From Glaciihabitans sp. (GTDB taxonomy: Bacteria; Actinomycetota; Actinomycetes; Actinomycetales; Microbacteriaceae), in NCBI GenBank assembly GCA_025464095.1, contig JAODMF010000004.1, forward strand, positions 186,001-250,000: a stretch of 64,000 nt of DNA, given 5' to 3'. Positions within the stretch are counted from its first letter, which is position 1. Each line of letters begins with the position of its first letter. The position numbers were made by a program, and so were the translations under genes. The notes under the pieces are model-generated. The model saw only the letters and a list, made by a program, of their open reading frames with translations. It did not search any database and was not told the origin of the DNA. Positions 35,456 through 44,222 of the stretch are shown one piece after another.

Positions 35456-35529
35456 CGGGGCGTAGCTCAGCTTGGTAGAGCGCTCGGTTTGGGACCGAGA
35501 GGTCGCAGGTTCGAATCCTGTCGCCCCGA
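35456..35529 (+). tRNA. tRNA-Pro (anticodon TGG)
   Basis: Acceptor CGGGGCG pairs with CGCCCCG, with the C1-G72 pair and A73 of bacterial tRNA-Pro. The anticodon arm CTCGG-TTTGGGA-CCGAG gives TGG, and the T loop is TTCGAAT. CCA is not encoded. It is divergent from tRNA-Gly; the 152 bp between them hold both promoters. Confidence 0.96.
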
Positions 35530-35600
35530 CAACATCCCAACGCACGATCACCACCCGCACCACTGCAAACTTCAGAAGACAGAACACCAGGAGATACACC

Positions 35601-37043
35601 GTGAAGACCACTGTTGAGAAGCTGAGCCCCACCCGCGTCAAGCTCAACATCGCTGTAACGCCGGAAGAGCTGAAGCCCAGCATTGACCACGCGTACACGC
35701 ACATCGCGGAGTCCGTGAACATCCCCGGATTCCGCAAGGGCAAGGTTCCGCCGCAGCTCATCGACCAGCGCGTGGGCCGAGAGGAAGTACTCAACCACGC
35801 CGTCAGCGACGGCATGGATGGCTTCTACCGCAAGGCCATCGAGGAGGAGAAGATCCGCACGCTGGGTCGTCCCGAGGCTGACATCAAGGAGTGGCCGAAC
35901 CTCAAGGACTTCACCGGTGACCTGCAGCTGACCATCGAGGTGGATGTTCGCCCCGACTTCGAGCTGCCGAACTACGAGGGCCTCAAGCTCGAAGTCGACG
36001 ACATTAAGGTGACCCCGGATGAGGTGGCCGACGAACTGGACGCCCTGCGCAGCCGCTTCGGCACCCTGGTCACGGTCGACCGTCCGGCGAAGGACGGCGA
36101 CTTCGCCCAGCTTGACCTGCTCGCCACAATCAATGGCGAAGAGGTGGACACCGCGAACAACATCTCGTACGAGATCGGCTCCGGCGAGCTCATCGAGGGC
36201 ATCGACGAGGCGCTCGACTCCCTCACCGCCGGCGAGACGACCAACTTCGAGTCCACTCTTCTCGGTGGTGACAACGAGGGCCAGGTCGCGCAGATCTCGG
36301 TCACGCTGCTCGCGGTCAAGGAGCGCGAGCTTCCCGAGGCCGACGACGACTTCGCGCAGATCGCCAGCCCGTACGACACGATCGGTGAGCTTCGCGCCGA
36401 ACTGAAGAACCAGATCGAGAAGTCCAAGGCGTTCGGCCAGGGGGCCCAGGCCCGTGACCAGATCGTCGACAAGCTCACTGCCCTCGTGGACATCCCCGTG
36501 CCGCAGCAGCTGATCGACGACGAGGTGAAGCGCCACCTCGAGAGCGAGAACCGCCCCGACGACGCCGAGCACGGCAAGGAAGTTGCCGAGTCGAGCGAGA
36601 AGACCTTCCGCAGCCAGATCCTCCTCGACGCGATCGCGGAGAAGGAAGAGGTCAAGGTCAGCCAGGACGAGCTCACCCAGTACCTGATCCAGGGCGCGGC
36701 CCAGTACGGCATGGAGCCGGGCGAGTTCATCAAGGTGCTCGACGAGAACGGCCAGATCCCGTCGATGATCGGTGAGGTCGCTCGGGCGAAGGCGCTCGCC
36801 GTCGTGCTGGACAAGGCGAACGTCGTCGATTCCAAGGGTAAGAAGGTGGATGTCTCGGAGTTCACCGCATCCTTCGCCGAGCCGGAACAGGGCGAAGAGG
36901 GCGACTTCGACACCGCGGATGCCACCTCGCTTCTGCAGGCGGCCAACGGAGGGGACCCGCACGCGGGCCACAACCACGGCAACGCGAAGGACTCCCACGG
37001 TCGCAAGGCCTCCCACGAGCACTACGGTCACGACCACGCATAG
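35601..37043 (+). CDS. tig: Trigger factor, ribosome-associated chaperone and prolyl isomerase
   Basis: 480 residues. The ribosome-binding loop shows as GFRKGKVP near residue 45 (the family's GFRxGKxP signature). The central FKBP-like domain starts around [17 protein letters not shown], and the C-terminal arms follow. It meets nascent chains at the tunnel exit and catalyses proline isomerisation. The last ~27 residues are an unusual His/Asp/Gly-rich tail ([13 protein letters not shown] and HEHYGHDHA). The GTG at 35601 follows AGGAG. It opens the tig-clpP1-clpP2 locus, with a palindromic repeat after its stop. Confidence 0.95.
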   Translation: MKTTVEKLSPTRVKLNIAVTPEELKPSIDHAYTHIAESVNIPGFRKGKVPPQLIDQRVGREEVLNHAVSDGMDGFYRKAIEEEKIRTLGRPEADIKEWPNLKDFTGDLQLTIEVDVRPDFELPNYEGLKLEVDDIKVTPDEVADELDALRSRFGTLVTVDRPAKDGDFAQLDLLATINGEEVDTANNISYEIGSGELIEGIDEALDSLTAGETTNFESTLLGGDNEGQVAQISVTLLAVKERELPEADDDFAQIASPYDTIGELRAELKNQIEKSKAFGQGAQARDQIVDKLTALVDIPVPQQLIDDEVKRHLESENRPDDAEHGKEVAESSEKTFRSQILLDAIAEKEEVKVSQDELTQYLIQGAAQYGMEPGEFIKVLDENGQIPSMIGEVARAKALAVVLDKANVVDSKGKKVDVSEFTASFAEPEQGEEGDFDTADATSLLQAANGGDPHAGHNHGNAKDSHGRKASHEHYGHDHA

Positions 37044-37055
37044 TCGCTAACCTCA

Positions 37056-37113
37056 CGAGTTGCCCACTTTCGTCGCTATCCGCACCGGAATAGCGACAAA
37101 AGTGGGCAACTCG
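37056..37113. repeat. Intergenic palindromic repeat, family A, copy 2
   Basis: Arms of 24 bp (37056-37079 and 37090-37113), 23 matching, around a 10-nt loop; the outer 14 bp equal those of the copy at 10370-10427. The position 12 nt after the tig stop suggests a tig terminator. Confidence 0.88.
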
Positions 37114-37142
37114 CGTTAAGGGGAGTGGCCGTATCTGCCCAC

Positions 37143-37162
37143 GGCGAACAGGCCGGTTCGCC
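37143..37162. promoter_or_regulatory. Inverted repeat in the clpP1 promoter
   Basis: GGCGAAC-N6-GTTCGCC, perfect 7-bp arms. It ends 14 bp before a good -10 box, TAGATT (37177-37182), so it covers the -35 position. It is likely the site of a regulator of the clpP operon. Confidence 0.6.
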
Positions 37163-37216
37163 AGCGCGCGCTCCGATAGATTCATTTCCAAGCGATAACT
37201 GAAATGGAGCGCAACA

Positions 37217-37837
37217 ATGGCCCAACCGGCATTGGTCTCGAGCATCTTCGATCAACTCTTGAGCGATCGCATCATCTGGCTTGGCTCAGAGGTGCGCGAT
37301 GAGAACGCCAACGAGATTTGCGCAAAGATCCTGCTGCTCGCAGCGGAGGACTCAAAGCGTGACATCTACCTCTACATCAACTCACCCGGCGGTTCGATCA
37401 CCGCGGGTATGGCCATCTACGACACGATGAAATTCGTGCCGAACGACATCGTCACCGTCGGCATCGGCCTTGCAGCATCCATGGGGCAGTTCCTGCTCTC
37501 GTCGGGCACCAAGGGCAAGCGGTACATCACGCCGAACGCACGCGTCCTGTTGCACCAGCCGTCCGGCGGATTCGGTGGAACGGCCGCCGACATCCAGACC
37601 CAGGCCGGGGTAATCCTCGACATGAAGCAGCGGATGGCCGAGCTCACGGCAGAGCAGACCGGCAAGTCGATCGAGCAGATCCTCATCGACAACGACCGCG
37701 ACAACTGGTTTAACGCCCAGCAGGCACTCGAGTACGGATTCGTGGATCACCTTCGCGAGTTCGCGTCCGATGTGGTCGGCGGGGGCGGCACCGACGAGTC
37801 GGTTTCGAACCTCGACGCAACAGGGAAAAAGGACTAA
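37217..37837 (+). CDS. clpP1: ATP-dependent Clp protease proteolytic subunit 1
   Basis: 206 residues. The serine protease triad is Ser88 (GLAASMGQF), His113 (LLHQPSGG) and Asp162 (DNDRDNWF), with the oxyanion-region YINSPGGS. Actinobacterial ClpP1 and ClpP2 form a mixed tetradecamer that degrades proteins fed by ClpX or ClpC. There is no long N-terminal propeptide. ATG 37217 has GGAG upstream. The stop is 2 nt before clpP2, so the two are translated together in equal amounts. Confidence 0.96.
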   Translation: MAQPALVSSIFDQLLSDRIIWLGSEVRDENANEICAKILLLAAEDSKRDIYLYINSPGGSITAGMAIYDTMKFVPNDIVTVGIGLAASMGQFLLSSGTKGKRYITPNARVLLHQPSGGFGGTAADIQTQAGVILDMKQRMAELTAEQTGKSIEQILIDNDRDNWFNAQQALEYGFVDHLREFASDVVGGGGTDESVSNLDATGKKD

Positions 37838-37839
37838 TC

Positions 37840-38502
37840 ATGGACAACTTCAACCTCGGCACCGGCATCGCCCGGCCCACGCCGAACGACCGCTACATTC
37901 TCCCGACGTTCGAGGAGCGCACGGCCTACGGCTACAAGCGCCAGGACCCGTACGCCAAGCTGTTCGAGGACCGCATCATCTTCCTCGGGGTGCAGATCGA
38001 CGACGCGTCGGCGGATGACGTCATGGCGCAGTTGCTCGTCCTCGAAAGCCAGGACCCCGACCGCGACATCGTCATGTACATCAACTCGCCCGGTGGATCA
38101 TTCACCGCGATGACGGCGATCTACGACACGATGCAGTACATCCGCCCGCAGATCCAGACGGTGTGCCTCGGCCAGGCGGCATCGGCCGCTGCCGTGCTGC
38201 TCAGTGCCGGCTCGCCCGGCAAGCGCCTGGCCCTGCCGAACGCGCGCATCCTCATCCACCAGCCGGCTGCCGGCTCGGACGGCTCCAGCCAGGCCTCGGA
38301 CATCGAGATCCAGGCCAGGGAGATCCTCCGCATGCGCGTCTGGCTCGAGCAGACGCTGTCCCGGCACTCCAACCGCACGATCGAACAGGTCAACCGCGAC
38401 ATCGACCGCGACAACATCCTGGACGCCGCTGCCGCGCTCGAGTACGGACTCATCGACCAGGTGCTGACCAGCCGCAAGAACCTGCCGCAGCTCGTCAAGT
38501 AG
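37840..38502 (+). CDS. clpP2: ATP-dependent Clp protease proteolytic subunit 2
   Basis: 220 residues. Triad Ser115 (LGQAASAAAVL), His140 (ILIHQPAAG) and Asp191 (DIDRDNIL), with INSPGGSF. The ~40-residue N-terminal segment before FEDRIIFLG is longer than in ClpP1 and contains a likely processing or docking region, as in mycobacterial ClpP2. It partners ClpP1; ClpX, the unfoldase, is encoded 2.2 kb downstream past an opposite-strand insertion. A strong hairpin follows. Confidence 0.96.
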   Translation: MDNFNLGTGIARPTPNDRYILPTFEERTAYGYKRQDPYAKLFEDRIIFLGVQIDDASADDVMAQLLVLESQDPDRDIVMYINSPGGSFTAMTAIYDTMQYIRPQIQTVCLGQAASAAAVLLSAGSPGKRLALPNARILIHQPAAGSDGSSQASDIEIQAREILRMRVWLEQTLSRHSNRTIEQVNRDIDRDNILDAAAALEYGLIDQVLTSRKNLPQLVK

Positions 38503-38508
38503 CCCGCG

Positions 38509-38544
38509 CCCGGTGGTCGAGTGCACGCGCACTCGATCACCGGG
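38509..38544. terminator. Bidirectional terminator between clpP2 and copC
   Basis: Stem CCCGGTGGTCGAGTGC / GCACTCGATCACCGGG, 15 of 16 pairs, with a 4-nt loop. It fills the 50-bp gap between convergent genes and can serve both. Confidence 0.8.
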
Positions 38545-38552
38545 ACACGCTG

Positions 38553-39164
38553 CTACCCGGTCGTCCGCTTTCGCCGCCCGAGCACCAGCAGCGTCACCAC
38601 CACCGCAATTCCGGTGCCGAGGATGCTGCCTCCGATCCAGAGCACGTCGCTGAGGTTCGCGTCGGCTGGCTTCGCGGGGGCGGCCCCCGGTTCGGCGGGT
38701 GCCTGGCCGCCAGCGGTGCCATTGCAGTCCGGCGGCGTTTTCGCACCCGGGCTCGGTGTGCTCGACGCATCGGTCGGCGCCCAGGTGAACGGCAGCTCTG
38801 CCGACACCGTGTGGCCGTCGGTGGACACGACCTGCCAGATGATCGTGTATTTGCCGGCGGGCCCGACGGCGGCAGTCTCCGAGATGGTCGATCCGCTGAC
38901 CTTCACGCAGCCATCGCCGTAGAACCTGCCAGCGGCATCGCGGATCTCCAGGGCAAAACCGCGCCCTCCACTGAGATTGAGGAGCGGGCCGCTGGTCGTG
39001 ATCTCGAATGCCTTCGGAAGCGTGGTCAGGGTCTGGCCGGCCTTCGGCGTGGATGACACGAGGTAGTTGTGTGCCTCCGCCGGCGCCGCGAGCCCCAGAA
39101 CGGATGCCGCAACGATGAACGCCGCCGCGCCCGCGAATGCGAGCACTCTCGCCCCACGCATCAT
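38553..39164 (-). CDS. CopC-domain copper-binding membrane protein
   Basis: 203 residues. The signal peptide is cleaved before His in AEAHNYLVSSTPKAG, giving the N-terminal His copper ligand of CopC; the second site is in STDGHTVSAELPF (Asp-Gly-His). A Pro-rich linker and one C-terminal membrane helix (IGGSILGTGIAVVVTLLVLG) tether it outside the cell. ATG 39164 overlaps the end of the ycnI-like gene by 4 nt, so the two are coupled. Role: copper binding or transfer at the envelope. Confidence 0.88.
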   Translation of the reverse strand: MMRGARVLAFAGAAAFIVAASVLGLAAPAEAHNYLVSSTPKAGQTLTTLPKAFEITTSGPLLNLSGGRGFALEIRDAAGRFYGDGCVKVSGSTISETAAVGPAGKYTIIWQVVSTDGHTVSAELPFTWAPTDASSTPSPGAKTPPDCNGTAGGQAPAEPGAAPAKPADANLSDVLWIGGSILGTGIAVVVTLLVLGRRKRTTG

Positions 39165-39871
39165 GCCTCCGAACCCCTGCGCCGGCCCGCAACCGCGATG
39201 ACGAGGGCGACCGCACCGAGCAGCAGGCCGATTCCGCCGAGAACGCGCGCGACAACGTCGGGCGGCGCGGGCGCCTCGGGCACCAGGGGCGTCGATGGTC
39301 CCGAGCCGGCGGTGGCGCCGTGCCCGTGCTGGGTCGCGGGCGGCTGGGCGTTGACGAACAACTGGGGGGCCGGGTCATCGCCGGCCGCATCGAAGCTGTT
39401 CCACCTGGCCACCGTGCCGTCGGTGTAGTGCTGGGTCACCGAAATCGCGACCGTGGCCGTGTCGGGCACGCCCTCCACGCGGATCGCGAAGTCCTGCGCC
39501 TGCCCCTCGCCGAGTTCGTGACCGTGGTCGGCCGTGATCACGATCTGCGTGATCGCGTCCGTGATCTTCTCGCCGGGCAGGATCACCGGCTTCGCAAGCT
39601 TCGTGCTCACGAGCTTTGTCGTCCAACCGGGCGTCGGGATGTAGCTCACACCCGCAAACGGGGTGGCCTCTGGCAGGTTGATCTCGACCCGATCCGTCTT
39701 CGCCGTGGCCGACTCGTTGGGAACGGTGAACGTGAGCACGGCTGTTGAGCCCGCTGGAGCGGTGTTCGGCGTCACCGTGACGTGAGCGCTTGCCGCGAAT
39801 GCGCCGGCGAGGGCGAGTGCCGTGCCGGCGGCCAGCGCCGTCGCGGCTTTGGCGAGTAGGGAAGCCTTCAT
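39161..39871 (-). CDS. YcnI-like DUF1775 copper-binding protein
   Basis: 236 residues. The signal peptide ends before His in ASAHVTVTPNTAPAGS; this new N-terminal His and a conserved Trp (WNSF) form the copper brace described for YcnI proteins. A Pro/Gly/His-rich linker (TQHGHGATAG) and a C-terminal helix with a basic tail follow. AAGGACC precedes ATG 39871. It is coupled to the CopC gene. Together with the membrane protein upstream it forms a copper module on the strand opposite clpP/clpX. Confidence 0.88.
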   Translation of the reverse strand: MKASLLAKAATALAAGTALALAGAFAASAHVTVTPNTAPAGSTAVLTFTVPNESATAKTDRVEINLPEATPFAGVSYIPTPGWTTKLVSTKLAKPVILPGEKITDAITQIVITADHGHELGEGQAQDFAIRVEGVPDTATVAISVTQHYTDGTVARWNSFDAAGDDPAPQLFVNAQPPATQHGHGATAGSGPSTPLVPEAPAPPDVVARVLGGIGLLLGAVALVIAVAGRRRGSEA

Positions 39872-39958
39872 GAGTGGTCCTTCGGGTCATCGTCGTGCAC
39901 AGACGACGGAATGGGTGAAACAGGATGCCGCGACCGCGGCAGGGCGAGTGCCCGAAAT

Positions 39959-40558
39959 TCAGAGGAAAGCGGCTGCGATCGGTGGACCGCGCCGAGGATC
40001 GCCAGCGAGCAGCACGGCCCGTGCGTGCGGCACCGTCGATCGCGACCAGTCGGGGGTCGCCAGCGGCAGCGAGGGAGCGTCGACCAGCGGGAGTCGGAAC
40101 AGGATTCCGAGAGCGAGAACCGCGGAGCTGATGAGCCCGCGCAGCGCGAGTTCGCCGCGACGCAGGGCAGCGATGGTAGCGATCCCCGCGAGCGCGTGGG
40201 CGAGCGTCATCCACGACGAGTGGGCGACCGCGGGAGCGATGGGCGCCATGACCATCAGGAGGTGCTCGGTATGGCCGGGCATGGCATCCGTCACTACTGT
40301 GGCGCTGCCCGAGGACATCCCGCCGAACAGCCCGTGGAACGCGAACTGGCTTATGCCGACGGCAAGGCTCGTGCGCCAGAGGCTCAGCGTGCGACCGGCC
40401 AGAGCGATGCAGACCAGCAGGGCGAACGCGAGTGCGAGGACGAGCGCGGCAGGGGAGGGCAGCGCACCTCCACCCAAAATATGGGAGGTGAACGCCGCGA
40501 GGGTGGCGAAAACCGCGGCAGTGCTGCCGCGCGCCAGGCGCGTCGCCCTCGAAACCAT
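39959..40558 (-). CDS. Hypothetical membrane protein linked to the copper module
   Basis: 199 residues with about five membrane helices, starting at AVFATLAAFTSHILGGG. His residues occur in SQFAFHGLFGG, MPGHTEHLLM and MTLAHALAG, within or next to helices, which would suit metal handling. ATG 40558 is preceded by GGAAGGGAG; an in-frame GTG 33 nt earlier is possible. It lies 87 nt upstream of the ycnI-like gene on the same strand. No family name can be given with confidence. Confidence 0.7.
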   Translation of the reverse strand: MVSRATRLARGSTAAVFATLAAFTSHILGGGALPSPAALVLALAFALLVCIALAGRTLSLWRTSLAVGISQFAFHGLFGGMSSGSATVVTDAMPGHTEHLLMVMAPIAPAVAHSSWMTLAHALAGIATIAALRRGELALRGLISSAVLALGILFRLPLVDAPSLPLATPDWSRSTVPHARAVLLAGDPRRGPPIAAAFL

Positions 40559-40740
40559 GAGTCCGCTCCCTTCCTCAAGACATGCTGCCACAGCACGAGT
40601 TATTCGTCGGATCGCCTCCAGGAGATTGCCCCCGCGGGCCCCGCGGCGCGCCGTGACACATTTTCTCCACCGTGACCGCCTCCGTCACCGGCACGGGTTA
40701 GGCTCGGTTACACGTTGCACGACGGAAAGGGAGAGCGACC

Positions 40741-42017
<1,277 letters not shown>

Positions 42018-42021
<4 letters not shown>

Positions 42022-43202
42022 CCATCCTGCAGCCCATTGTCGCCGGCCTCGTTGCGGCGATCACCGGTTTCGCGAGTTCGTTCGCGCTCGTAATTGCCGG
42101 CCTGCACGCGGTGGGAGCGTCGGATGCGCAGGCGTCATCCGGGCTTCTGACGCTTTGCCTGACCCAGGCCATGATCGCAATGGTGTTGGCCCTGCGATAC
42201 CGGATGCCGCTGTCGTTCGCCTGGTCCACGCCCGGCGCCGCCCTCCTTGTCGCCACCCAGGCGAGCACGGGCAGCTTCTCGGCGGCGGTCGGCGCGTTTG
42301 CGGTGTGCGGAGGGCTGATCCTGATCACCGGCTTCTGGCCGTGGCTCACGCGCGCCATCACGCGCATTCCGAGGCCCATCGCCAGTGCCATGCTCGCGGG
42401 AGTGCTGTTTCCCATCTGTCTCGCGCCGATCCAGGCGTCGGTGCAGCTGCCCATGTTCGCGATCCCGATCGTCGCGGTGTGGTTGGTGCTCTACCGTTTG
42501 GCGCCGCGCTGGGCCGTGCCGGGCGCGCTCGTCGTCACCGTGGTTGCGATCGCTCTGAACGCGGGGACGGCCTGGCTCGGCCACGCGCACCTCGCGCCGG
42601 CGCTCCAGTTCGTGGTCCCGACGTTCGAACCGCTCGTGATCGTGAGCCTCGGCATCCCGCTGTATATCGTCACGATGGCGGGCCAGAACGTTCCGGGCTT
42701 CGCCGTGCTGCAGACGTTCGGGTACGAGAAGCCTCCCGCAGCGGCGATCCTCGTCGGCAGCGGCTTTCTCAGCGCCGGCGGCGCGCTGTTCGGCGGCCAC
42801 GCCATCAACCTGGCGGCGTTGTCGGCCGCCATCATGGCGGGTCCGGATGCGCATCCCGACCCGGCCAGGCGGTGGATCGCATCCTTCACCGCCGGTGCGA
42901 CCTACGTATTCCTGGGCCTGGGGGCGGGCGTTGCAACGGCGCTCGTGTCGGCGAGCCCGCCCATCCTCATCACCGCGGTAGCGGGACTCGCAATGATCGG
43001 CGCATTCATCGGGGGCATGAGCGGCGCGTTCGAAGAGCCGCAGCATCGGCTGGTCGCGGCGGTCACGTTTCTCGTGGTGGCATCCGGGGTCTCGATCGTC
43101 GGGATCGGCTCGCCATTTTGGGGACTCCTCGTCGGTGGAGCCGTCATGTTGTGGCTCGGGTGGGCCCGGCGGAAGAGAACGGGCGTCGCGGAGGTTGGCT
43201 AG
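42018..43202 (+). CDS. benE: BenE-family benzoate/H+ symporter-like transporter (start codon unusual)
   Basis: About 394 residues, 10-12 membrane helices. The N-terminus [20 protein letters not shown], the middle [11 protein letters not shown], the conserved GQNVPG and the [21 protein letters not shown] block are typical of BenE. No ATG, GTG or TTG exists at the expected start. The first in-frame one, GTG 42111, falls after the first helix and would delete 31 residues. The frame is open back into clpX, where ATA at 42018 overlaps the clpX stop as ATAA, with AGAGAAG upstream; CTG 42027 is another option. The substrate could be benzoate or a similar acid, but no degradation genes are nearby. 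Confidence 0.82.
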
Positions 43203-43205
43203 AGC

Positions 43206-44222
43206 GTGACGACCATTCCACTCTCCGTTCTCGACCTCGCCTCCGTGTACGAGGGCTCCAGCCACGCGAACGCACTCGCTGACACGATCAGCGCCGCGCA
43301 GCAGGCCGAGTCGCTCGGCTACCGCCGCTTCTGGGTTGCGGAGCACCACGGCATGCCCGGGGTTGCAAGCTCCGCACCCGCCGTTCTCATCGGCGCTATC
43401 GCGGCCGCGACCTCGACGATCCGGGTCGGCTCCGGCGGGGTGATGCTGCCGAATCACTCGTCCATGGTCATCGCCGAGCAGTTCGGCACGCTTGTGGCAC
43501 TGCACGGCGATCGCATCGACCTCGGCCTCGGTCGCGCGCCGGGCACGGACCAGCTGACGGCATCCATTCTTCGTCGCAACGTCGGCGCGGAGACAGTCGA
43601 CGACTTTCCCAACCAGGTGCTCGAGCTGCTCGCGTTCTTCGGCACGATCCCCCCGCTGGAGAACGGGCTCGGATCCCGCGTCAGTGCGGTGCCGGGGCTC
43701 GGCGACTCACCCGAGCTGTGGTTGTTGGGCTCGAGCGACTTCAGCGCCCGGCTCGCCGGGATGCTGGGGCTCCCGTTCGCGTTTGCCCACCATTTCGCCG
43801 GTGGGGAGAACACGCCGGAGGCATTCCGCGTCTATCGCGAGCACTTCACCCCGTCCGTTGTGCTTCGGGAGCCGCAGTCGATGGTTGCTGTCGCTGCCAT
43901 TGTCGCCGACGACGCGCACGAGGCCGCACGGCTTTCCCTTCCGCACGGGCTGTCGATGCTGCGGATGCGCACCGGCAAACTTCCGGCGCGCGTACCGACG
44001 CTCGCTGAGGCGGAGGCGTATCCGTGGACGGCCGAAGAGACCGCATGGATCACCCAGCGCAACGGGCTTCAGGCCGTCGGGGACCTCGCGCACGTCATCG
44101 CTCGTATCGAGGATCTCGTCGCAACGACCGGCGCGAACGAGGTAATCCTCGTGCCGCAGGGTCCGAACCTTGAGGCGAAGGTTCGGACCCTGCGGGAGGT
44201 CGCCGGTGCGTTCGCCTACTGA
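43206..44222 (+). CDS. LLM-class flavin-dependent oxidoreductase
   Basis: 338 residues, a luciferase-like barrel of the single-subunit MsnO8/YvbT-like group. Marks: [13 protein letters not shown] start, [40 protein letters not shown], and [16 protein letters not shown]-dependent oxidation is inferred from the family; the substrate is unknown. The GTG start is 3 nt after the transporter stop, so the genes are co-transcribed. Its last codons contain a perfect 13-bp hairpin and its end overlaps the convergent Ig-protein gene by 7 bp. Confidence 0.9.
   Translation: MTTIPLSVLDLASVYEGSSHANALADTISAAQQAESLGYRRFWVAEHHGMPGVASSAPAVLIGAIAAATSTIRVGSGGVMLPNHSSMVIAEQFGTLVALHGDRIDLGLGRAPGTDQLTASILRRNVGAETVDDFPNQVLELLAFFGTIPPLENGLGSRVSAVPGLGDSPELWLLGSSDFSARLAGMLGLPFAFAHHFAGGENTPEAFRVYREHFTPSVVLREPQSMVAVAAIVADDAHEAARLSLPHGLSMLRMRTGKLPARVPTLAEAEAYPWTAEETAWITQRNGLQAVGDLAHVIARIEDLVATTGANEVILVPQGPNLEAKVRTLREVAGAFAY
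44159..44190. terminator. Hairpin terminator inside coding sequence
   Basis: Perfect 13-bp stem, GGGTCCGAACCTT (44159-44171) and AAGGTTCGGACCC (44178-44190), loop GAGGCG. It lies within the last ~20 codons of the LLM gene and just past the stop of the convergent gene, so it can end transcripts from either side. Confidence 0.75.

Noticed and set aside
37163-37174. Possible ClgR box (CGC-N5-GCG) before clpP1
   Set aside because: The spacing and central A of the published consensus do not fit; only the reverse-order palindrome at 37143-37162 was kept.
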